Shown here one piece after another: positions 1 through 9,100 of a stretch of 64,000 nt of DNA; position 1 is the stretch's first letter, and each line of letters starts with the position of its first letter. The position numbers were made by a program, and so were the translations under genes. The DNA is from Chondrus crispus. Taxonomy: Eukaryota; Rhodophyta; Florideophyceae; Gigartinales; Gigartinaceae. The stretch covers positions 84,162-148,161 of the forward strand of contig NW_005178551.1 of assembly GCF_000350225.1 (NCBI RefSeq), read 5' to 3'. The notes below the pieces were generated by a model, which did no database searches, was not told the DNA's origin, and was given only the letters and a program-made list of their open reading frames with translations.

Positions 1-57
1 TCGATAACCCCAGTGCCCATTGCCGCGTTGTTTACAAATGCAAATTGAGTCCCCAGC

Positions 58-2830
58 ATGCAATCTGGACTTGACACAAATCCCGAGACTGAAAATCATC
101 GACATTCGCCAGTCTTCATGGCCAGAGCTAAGAGACTTTCTAAAGCTGAGAAATGCTTTCAAATGGCCATTGTAGCTACTGAAAAGCACTATGTATCCCG
201 CCGTCGTGCTGCATTAATTGCGGGTCTGCCTCTTTCCACTTTCCAATATCAGTTGCAACACAAAGACGACCCACCACGATCCCGTTCATACCCCACCAAC
301 TCCGAAGAAAAGATCATGGTTGATCTAATTCAGCGTTATCCAGGCCGGGGTTTCCGGCTAAACCGCGAAGACATCAAAGATGCTGTTCAAATGGTAGTAA
401 ACGCTTTGCCTCAGCACCGCCAAAACACGCTTCCTTCATAAACAATCGCCCCGGCAAGGCGTTTTTGCGAAACTTTTTGAGTCGCCATCAAGATGACATC
501 AGCTTTCGCCGTACGACTAAGGAACAGGAGATTCGTTGGAGAGCCTGCAACGCCGAAACTTTGACAAATCATTTTTCTCCATCAAGAAAATCATCCAGGA
601 CAACAGTATAGATGTAGTGCAATACGCACCTGGAAAGGGGGGTGAAAAGAAAGGAAAATATTTGGATATGAAAAGTAGTCCGGGCTGGGGGACACACGTG
701 TGAATAATTGCACAGTTTTGATTTTTAATTATTTTATTTTATTTAGTTAATTAGTTGGCATTAATTTTGCTGACACTAGATTAGATCTAGGATCTAGCGC
801 CGCGAGCTACTGTAGTGACTCCGGCGGGGCGATATATACCTTAGCCCTCTGACCACCAAGTCAGTAAAGGTAACCCGAGTTGCCAGAGTTGAATGTCGTC
901 TTGGTCGAAATCCGTCTCTACCAAGACGCTCCCTTTTACCTAAGCCTACGGCATCCTTTGCGCTCGGGGGTTCCCTTTTTCTTTTTCCTTTATTTCCCTA
1001 TTCATTTCTACCTCTATCTCTATTTTCCCCTAATTGTGTTGGTTCCACTGGAGTTGGTTGCGACCGATCTGGTGTAGGTGTTTGAGCCATCGGGCAACAC
1101 GTTGTGTAGCGCTGCTACTGTTTCAAGTTCCGTCGGGAGGCTGTTGCAACGACGCCTCCGTCGAAGGTCTTACTGTACAAGACAGAGTTGGTACCACCTA
1201 TCGCGATTGCGATCGCGCTGGTGAGGGTGTTTTTAGCCATCGGGCAACACGTCGGTAGCAGCGCGGCTACACGGTTACGATCCCGTCGGGTAGTGCCGAG
1301 CCAGCCCCCGTCGAAGACCTTCAATTATACCCAAGGTGCTGAAGACGCTCGTCGAGCATTGGCCTCACAACCCAGCGAACCGCGGCTACGTGTAGACAAG
1401 ACCAAACCGCACTCGCCGAGCACTCAAGTCTTCGCAAGTCTCTACCACCATTTTCCTCCCGGGCCGGGCATCTTTCCTTAACCTCCCGTCGGAGTTGAGC
1501 TACCGTGGGCCGCAAGCCCACACAAGGGGAAAGGGAGTCTCGAGCGCTCCGTAGCGCGTGTCATCGGCAGTGGTTGTTGCTGTTGTTGTTTTACGTCTTT
1601 TTGTTTGACCGTCGGACTGTGTTCGCGGCCTGCCAGGCACATTGCACTACAATAGACTCATTTCACATCGCAAATTTGGACGAAACGGGCATGTCCCCAA
1701 ACAAAGACTGTCTAAAGTCTGACAAGCGCAAACATTTCGTCACAAGGTCATCTTTTGCGGTTCAGAGGTCTCCAGCATTCCGAAACATTGAGCGTATTAC
1801 AATGATGCCTGTTATATTCGCCAGTGGGTGTTTGGGGCGACCCCTTTTCGTTGTAAATGGCAAGTCTCTAAACTTTAGAGTATCGAATTACGGAGATGGA
1901 GAATGCGTTGAAACTATTGCCGATTGCCTTCCTAATGGCAGTTTAATTACCACACGTGAACATATCGCCGGAGTTGACTCCAGCAGCTTCATGGAATGTG
2001 CAACATTTTTCGTGAAAGACAACTTTGAGCGCACAAGAAATGGTCAAAAAATGCTCCCACTTATGGATGGATATCGCAGTCATATGACGTGTCGTGTGTT
2101 GGATATGTTTGACAGAGCTGGTATTATTGCCTATGCATTACCATCGCACACCAGTGGAGTGACACAGCCCTTAGATGTCGGCGTGTTCGGACCTTTCAAG
2201 ATGCACTTGCGTAATCTGGTTGAGAGACTGTCATCTGCCGATAACAGTAACGTCTATGACGCATTTGATTTTTTGAAGCTGGTAACGAAAGCCTACACAA
2301 TGGCCTTTACAAGAAGCAATATTGAGAAGGCATGTGGGAAATCGGGTATCTATCCGTTAGACTGGCGACCTTTATTGAACGTATTGCGCCCAATGTCTTA
2401 TGAGGAACATAGTAAGCTAATCAGCGTTGAGGATATATCGAAAATGATTGATAAGAAACGACAATTACAAAGAGACGGCATAGGATTGCAGCCGGTGGTA
2501 TTACGTCACGGTTTCTTGGACACTGCAGTTGGTTTATGTTTGACATCTGGGGCGGCGCTGCAGAAAGCCAAGGAGAAAAATATCCTAGACAGTGCGCGAA
2601 GGGCAGTAAAGGAAAAAAAGAATGCGGTGAAGGTCGAACGTTAGACCGTGGTATATGCAAAGACAATGAAGAAACGTTTGAGAACTGAGAAACAGGCTCT
2701 GGCTCTGCGTGTCAATGCGTATGGCCTCCGTGATTTAGCCCCACGTCCCATGGCAGTTCGTCGTCAAGTAGCGAAGGGCATCGTCTGTCAGAAGAAGAAG
2801 GCCGAAGCTAGAGCAAGGAAGGTACTGTAG
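58..2830 (+). pseudogene. pogo/CENP-B-type DDE transposase split by a solo LTR
   Basis: Cut-and-paste transposase of the Tc1/mariner-pogo (Tigger/jerky-like) group. The frame opens at ATG 58 or 118 with a basic helix-turn-helix region, followed at about 441-575 by a CENP-B-like second DNA-binding segment (RPGKAFLRNFL). The catalytic part resumes at 1652. The first Asp is in LDETG (codon 1679), the second in MDGYRSH (2066) and the third in QPLDVGVF (2174). Damage is visible: one-base losses near 436 and 574 shift the frame, the LTR at 613-1651 interrupts the gene, and TAG at 2642-2644 is followed by 62 more open codons in the same frame. Without the LTR and one target duplication, the two halves join in frame through NSIDSFH. 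No terminal inverted repeats were recognised, and the left end may lie outside the window. The family call is strong; it cannot be functional. Confidence 0.85.
613..1651 (+). mobile_element. Solo LTR inserted in the transposase gene
   Basis: The 1039-bp insert starts TGTAGTGCAAT and ends ATTGCACTACA, so it has TG...CA ends with an 11-bp terminal inverted repeat. It is flanked by a perfect 5-bp target duplication ATAGA (608-612 and 1652-1656). This is the signature of a solo LTR left by recombination between the two LTRs of a retrotransposon. A GATATATACC TATA-like box near 831-840 precedes a likely start of transcription. A second family member lies at 43888-45086 in the same orientation. Short open frames inside it look fortuitous. 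Confidence 0.9.
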
Positions 2831-3244
2831 AGGAGCAACTTGGTCTTGAATCTTTCCAGTGTCTATGAGCCAACGTCTTTGATAGCAAATGAGAAATGAC
2901 GTCAGGTTAATCCATTTCGATAGCAATGGAGGTGGCCTGCATCCACCTGCGCTTGAAATGTTTTTCTGACGATAAAAATTTGCAAGTCCAATTTGAATTG
3001 CCCAATTACTGTAGTGTTCAAGTTTGGTATCCGTTTTTGCAGAAATGCCTTGTTTGAGGTGACGCTCTCACGAGAGGCGACCGCGTTTGCTGTAAATGAG
3101 GCGATTCGCCGTTTACAGCACATGATTCGGGGACCCGTGCTCTGTTTAGCCATGTGAAAATCGGCTTCGGCAGATGTTTGGAAGCTGATTTTTCGTTTAT
3201 TTTCATAAAGTGTACAACTTCGGGGGGTACCAATTTGTACAGTA
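2831..3244. other. Non-coding stretch between two pogo-like elements
   Basis: No gene is seen. It holds a hairpin at 3088-3120 (TGCTGTAAA against TTTACAGCA, with a nested GGCGA/TCGCC) and a weaker one at about 3157-3192. It may contain the right end of the first transposon, but no matching inverted repeat was found. Confidence 0.5.
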
Positions 3245-3426
3245 CCCTTCTCACTGGCTCAATTTGTGACACGGCTCAAATTGGGACACTGAAATTATCG
3301 TGTAGCCGCGCTGGATATGTTCTGGCATATGATCGTGCCAACTGCAATCAGCCCACCGACCTCATAGTTAGTCAGATCGCCTCTTTGCGCGTCTCAATCA
3401 CCAGGGTCTCCTTCTATCCCTTTCCG

Positions 3427-4625
3427 ATGCCTCCATCTATGCGTGCTGAAACGCAAAGGCACCGACGGCGACAAGAAGGGAGAAAGGTGGAGCGCAGCAG
3501 AAGGAATAAGGCGTTAGAACTTGTGCAGCAAGGCCATTCAATTCGGAAGGTCGCGACAATGTCTGGCGTCTCTCGAGGCACTGCATTTCCAATAAGTCAA
3601 AGTCATAAGACATCCGATCATGCAGCACTGGAACGACTCATGGATCCTGAACGGTTCCCGCGGGGAAGACGAAATATACTCCATTCAGCGGAGGAGTCGC
3701 TGATTGTAGACCGCTTTTTGGTTGCCGCTCGAGATAGGTTTGATGTAGACAAGGTTGGATTGACGTCCGTTAGCTCCCGGCAAACACGACCCATATGCTA
3801 CAACCATGCGATCAAAAGACTAACGAAGTTTTCTAACAAGAAATACGTAGTACAAGGGATTTATTGCTGAATATGAGCCATTTCTCATGGGCAAACACGG
3901 CTGTGAAAATTAAGCTGGCGGTCGCTGGTCACAAAGCTCTAACCTCAGATATCGCCAGAGCCTTGTTTCGGGAAGCTGGGCTCTGGCCCATGGATTTTCG
4001 CTTCATGTCATTTTTGGATGACAGCAGCACTCGAAAATTGAACAGAAACCAAAGGGAATCTTCTGGGATGGGGTTGGCGATGCTTCATGACGCAGACGGC
4101 AGCACTATCTCGCCACGAATTTCAGCAATTCGTTTGATGAAAAATATTCATGCTCTTACAGACGGTCAGTTTTCTGCTCCTCATGCTTTAGCCGAGGTTT
4201 CTGTCGCTCTCAATAGGGAGTATGTCTTGGGTAACATTCTAACAAAGAATATATGCCTGCCAAAAAACCGCACACCTACGAAATCTAGGAGACAATTCCT
4301 CGCAACAGGAAACTCAGCGGCCCTCTTGACAGTTGGCAATTTGAAGTCCGTTCGTGCTCGCTTGGATGGGTGGACTATTCTAAAATCGCCCGTGGCCGAC
4401 GGTTTTCACATTCAGGAGGATAATGTAGAGAATGATACTTCAAACAAAGAAAACATTGACCCTCAGAAACATCTGAAAGCGCAGTCAGCCGTGTCGCGTT
4501 TCGACGACATAGTTAGCGACGACTTGCCAATCTCGCGATGGCCAAGAGCCCGAGAACAGCGGATGCATATTGAGGAAGGCGAGTTGTTGAGGATTCGAAA
4601 GCACACGGCAGCGTCGGCTTTGTAG
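3427..4625 (+). pseudogene. Pogo-like transposase lacking its catalytic core
   Basis: The N-terminal part (ATG 3427 to about 3770) is basic and holds a psq-type helix-turn-helix (ALELVQQGHSIRKVATMSGVSR). After a frame change near 3860, the second part (3864-4625) matches the region that normally follows the DDE core: an ALTSDIARALFREAGLWPMDF segment, comparable to the IEKACGKSGIYPLDW segment of the first transposase. No DDE aspartates are present between them, so the catalytic domain has been deleted. The product cannot cut DNA, although the DNA-binding part could still be made. The family call rests on the helix-turn-helix, the C-terminal segment and the TA-flanked ends. Confidence 0.75.
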
Positions 4626-4683
4626 GGACTCTCCCATTACAGATGAAGCGTGCAACACACGTCGTCTGCCGTCGTCCCACTGA

Positions 4684-5700
4684 GGGCCTCCTTTAAGACA
4701 GCATGAACAGCCATGTTTGGATGTATATGTTTGCGATTTTCAAAATATTACATGTCCAATAATTTAATGTATTGTGTCAGCGCGCCGTGATCCGTAAATT
4801 GGCTCAAGGGGTGCATCATACCGGGATATCGATAGGGAAGAGGGTAGAAAGGATGTCTTTTTTGGGTCTTGGTTTGGTTCTGTCGGGAGACGAATCGCAT
4901 CTCCTCCGATTGCCAGCCTCCCGCCTTTTTCAAGTGTACAGGGGGGTCGCGATAGAGTGCCATCTTTGTTAGTGCCAGCTCCGATACCCTTTTGCGGGTG
5001 GCGCGAATTTTGAGCCAAAAACTAAGGGTCTCCAGAGAGGCAGTTGGATGGACGTACTGCCCGAGAGCCGCTGCCGCCGCGGAAAGATATTATGCAGTTG
5101 CTTACTAGAATAGAGACTATGGCGGAAAAAGGCAGGGTCGATGATGCAATTGGACATCTGCAAAAGTGTAGGCTGGCATTTATTGCTGCAAAAATGGAGG
5201 AAGTCAATGCGACGGCTCGGAAGCTACTAATGACATAAATGCTTGATTAGACTTGAGTCTGTAGTGAAGATGCAAAGTATGAGTGATGGCGTCTTGCGAA
5301 CGGTCTTTCTGAGCAGTGATGCAAGGAAGTGGCTGCAAAAAAGCCGCAAATCTCATTATCTTACAGTGCCTGGTTTGATATAGTGCCGTTTTCGGCCCAC
5401 TGACAGAGGGAGGCACTATATCGCGATCCCCGTGTACTGGCATTCAGGGACGTCAATAAAATGATTAAATTGAATTTTAATGTATGCTAAATTGGATCAA
5501 GAGTGAATTCAATCGCACTTATGCGGTAGGCGACAGCCAATGGTGTGCTCTCGTATGGCACGTTGGTAGTGACAGATTCCATTATTTTAACTTTGTGCGC
5601 CATCATACTGTTAAGAAAAGTATTAAATGGACCAATCAGGTGCACGCTGACGTCCATACATGTCCAAACATGCCCGTCCATGCTGTCTTAAAGGAGGGCC
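4684..5700. mobile_element. Nested 1-kb element with inverted repeat ends
   Basis: The left end (from 4684) and the right end (to 5700, reverse complement) share an imperfect inverted repeat of roughly 40-50 bp containing CCTTTAAGACAGCATG and CATGTTTGGA. No clear target duplication is seen: TGA precedes the left end and TCA follows the right end. Inside is a degraded C-terminal transposase-like frame (5044-5238). Near 5378-5420 a short pair GATATAGTGCC / GGCACTATATC resembles the ends of the element at 19006-19807. Confidence 0.55.
5044..5238 (+). pseudogene. Relic of a transposase C-terminus
   Basis: A 64-codon frame. It contains a helical stretch (DDAIGHLQKCRLAFIAAK) that resembles VSNALSHLRSAKRAFLEAR near the C-terminus of the pogo-like transposase on the minus strand at 19058-19658. 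No other domain can be recognised. The match is short, so this is a tentative call. Confidence 0.35.
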
Positions 5701-5728
5701 TCAGGCCCTCCTTTAAGACAGCATGGAC
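5676..5728. repeat. Perfect 25-bp inverted repeat with a 3-bp loop
   Basis: The two arms (5676-5700 and 5704-5728) are exact reverse complements around the loop TCA. A third, near-identical copy of the arm begins at 4684. The arm is the terminal repeat of the nested element, so this is either two element ends abutting or a fold-back end. Confidence 0.9.
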
Positions 5729-6108
5729 CCTGCCACACTTTGGAAAGCAAATTTGTTTGCTAAATAAAGGCAATTTTCCCCGAATACGGACTGCATTCGC
5801 ATATTTTATCATAACATCCTATGCGTCCCACATTGAGCCAGTGAGAAGGGTACCCCAAATCTCCCCCACAACAGACATTCCACTTTCTCCTGTCCGTGAG
5901 TGCATATGCTCATGGAGCCTTTCTCCAACACATGTGAGTCACTCGCCCACCCACATGCTAACTTTCGCTCGCTTTGACTTCTGTTAGGGGAATACAACAT
6001 CCCGCTAAGCCGCGTGCTACTTGCATACGCCAAACACTATTGTGTTCCGGTTCGCACTCCACAACTACACACTTGCACTGCTGCCTCAACTTTGGTTCGT
6101 CAACCTTC

Positions 6109-9100
6109 ATGGAGCCATTATCATTGCTTACTCCGATTGGGCTTGTAGGAAATATAATCGGGGCTATTCGTTATATCACGAGTAGGCGCCAAGCCTACAA
6201 GCCCTTCCGAAGCTTGGACCCCGAGTTACTCGAAGACTATATCAAACTCAGTGAGTTAATGACGTTAGTGAAGAATCTCCCCATTGATGACCTTCAAACG
6301 TCTCGCAGACATCAAGTGCAGATAGAGATTGACGAGGTTTCAATGTACCTCTCAACGTTGGCCAAAGACCTTGAACATGAAAAGGAGAATCCAAAGCGCA
6401 TTTTAAATGTATTCAGATCTGACACTCAAATTCGAAACATATTAAGGGAGCGCAAAACAAAGGCCAAAGAGCTCCTTGCTTCTATGGATAAGATAGGGAC
6501 TGAACTATCCAATAATACTGGAGCGGTATCGGATGTGTTCATTCCTAGCTTTGCCGTGATTCGCAACCCTCCGTCCGTGTACATTGACTTGGACTCAGAC
6601 CACGGCAGAGATGCTCCTGATACAGTGGAGATGCGGCTTAAAGCTGCTGTCTTGAGTAATGAAAGCACTCCGCTCATGGGGACGACGGTGCTTGGGCCAG
6701 GTGGAGTCGGAAAAACGTGTGCACTACGAGCAATTGCACATGATAAAGACGTTGTGCAGCGCTTTCCAGACGGAATACACTTTTTCTCACTAGGGATGGA
6801 TGCGGGGGTATGGGAGTTGAAACAGAAACTTTGTAATGCGGTTAAGGTATCTGGGGGACGTAAAGCGGCGGACAACTTGTCCAATGAGGACGAGCTGGAC
6901 GTAGTTCTAGCCGGGGTGAAAATTTGGTTTGCGAACCGCTCGTGTCTGTTCATATTTGATGATGTATGGGCCAACATCAGCATCGATAGCAGCATTCATC
7001 AGAAGCTCTCTGGCCTGGCCGGCACTGCTGTGAGCGATGGTGTGCCAATGAGCAGGGTGCTGTACTCTACGCGAGACGCAAACCTTAGATATCTAGGCGA
7101 ACCAGTCGAGTTTAGTCCAAGGGAGCGGAGAGGGGAGGTTGCTAGGGAGATGCTTATTCATGCGAGCGGTGCAAAGGCGTCTGAAGTAGAGCACCCGACA
7201 TCAAGAGATGCTTTCGACAAGGTTCTTGACCTGTGCGGTGGACTGCCGATCGCTCTGAATGTTGCAGGAGTGAGTATTAGACATAGGCGAGGGAAACGTG
7301 TTGGGGACGTACCAGAGTTATGGACAGCATACATGAAGGAGATCGAAGACAGAGGAGAGATCAAAGAGAGCGGAGTAGTAGGTCGACGGGAACCAAAGTA
7401 CGGCTACGGATCGCTCTACGGAGCGCTTCGTACGGCTTTGCAAATTCTGGACTCTGATGCTCATGCAGGACGTGTATCATTTCAAAAGATGTACGCTGCC
7501 CTGTGTGCTACGGAGAAACAGGATGTGATCTCTCTGAAAGTGTTAGTAGATCTGTGGGAAGCAGCTGACGATAAGGTGGCGGAAGAATATGCAAAGGAGA
7601 TGGATCGTGTGGGGTTGGTTTCCATTGAATGTAAGACTACCCTTACCCGTCCATCACAAATACTAGGGATACGTCTACATGATCTTGCCCATGATTTTGT
7701 ACGTCAGGAAGCAGAGCGGATGAAGATTTCCTTTTGGGACCATCGGTGGCAGCAGAAACCATGGCCCTCCAGATCTGAAGCTGTTCCTCTACTTCTTCGA
7801 AAAAGGGACCCAGTTCACCGTCTTGTCCACTCTGCCATTCCAAAATCCTACAATACGCTCACCCATACTTTTTCCGTCATTTCACAGCGTCACCGGGATG
7901 CTCAGATTTTTTCCACAGATTTTCGGGCGGACGGCTTGAAAGACTTCACTACCACTATGATCAATACGATGAATGATCACGGTAGTGAAGTTGCTGAATA
8001 TCTCCGCAATGCCATCTTATTTGTCCTAGAGAATAACTTTCCCTATGACCGAGTGCTGGTATCCAACACTCTCAACAATATCTCTGTGATGTACTTCACT
8101 GAACCGTCGCCATCTTTTTCCGGTCCGCAACTGCGCAAACAGGGACGCGAACTCCTCCAACGAGCAATTGACATATCTAAGCAATGTGACAAAGCGAGGG
8201 CAAACTTGGCATTGCTTTTATGGCGCGGACATGACATAAGGAACGATGGGGCCGAGATATCGCGAGCCATAAAGCTACTAGAGGAAGCGATCTCTATCTG
8301 TCCACTGCCGAGGTACAAATTTTTACTTGCTCGTGTATTGATGTCCGCCGAGTCAGGCGTATTTTGCGACTGGGTCCGTGCGAAGGCGCTCCTAACTGAG
8401 GCTGTACGCGACGACCTTTACAAACCAGCTGTGAAACTTCTTGCAGACATGCCGACACATGGACATGAGGAAGTCCCTCTGGATGTCTCAGGTGCTACTC
8501 GATTGCGCTCCCGTGCGCAGCAGCATTCGAAAGACATAACAGACATGCTTCAGCGTGTTGATTTCCAGGACTCGCGAGAGTACGTCGAGAAAAAGCTCAA
8601 GGAAGCAAAAGCAAAACAGTCGCAAATCTTTTTGATGGTTTTAGGTGGTGGAGCAAGAGGAAAGACCTCACTTGTCCGCAGTCTTCGGGGGTTGCCATTC
8701 GTTTCTGAGTATAACCAAACAGAGCTAGCTGCACTCTCTAGGATACAAGTGCTTCTAGGAAGTCGAAATATGAGCGAAGAGGACGGCGACGAGCTTGCGT
8801 TCAGTCAGGACTCGCTGAACGCTATCCTATCACGACAAGCAACATCATCTCCGGTTACGGTTATTCGAAACCCGAGTGTCAAAGCCCAAACAGCAACTGT
8901 CGAGAAGACGAATCAGGACCCAGCTCTAAGCATTCTTCATGCATATTCAAAGAGCGGACATGCAACAATAAATGACCAAAGGACCCCACAACGAACAACA
9001 TCGTCTATTAATCTGGCTCCTCAAATTGGAAACACTTTTCAACCGCCAAAGACAACAATTGATCCCCATCTAGCTCGGGTTCGAAATTATTTGGAAAACT

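Larger units (their letters stand above)
3245..5850 (+). mobile_element. Pogo-like DNA transposon, non-autonomous
   Basis: Both ends carry the inverted repeat CCCTTCTCACTGGCTCAAT (left from 3245, right ending at 5850). Imperfect similarity continues for about ten bases further inward. Each end is bordered by TA (3243-3244 and 5851-5852), the target duplication of Tc1/mariner-pogo transposons. Inside are a deleted transposase (3427-4625) and a second nested element (4684-5700). The right end lies about 260 bp upstream of the ATG of the NB-ARC/Roc/TIR gene, so the transposon borders or overlaps that promoter. Confidence 0.8.

Noticed and set aside
880-1520. Several short open frames on both strands
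   Set aside because: They lie inside the solo LTR, overlap each other and show no domain.
2642-2644. TAG reassigned to an amino acid in this genome
   Set aside because: The intact long genes give no support for recoding; both affected genes are dead transposases with other damage.
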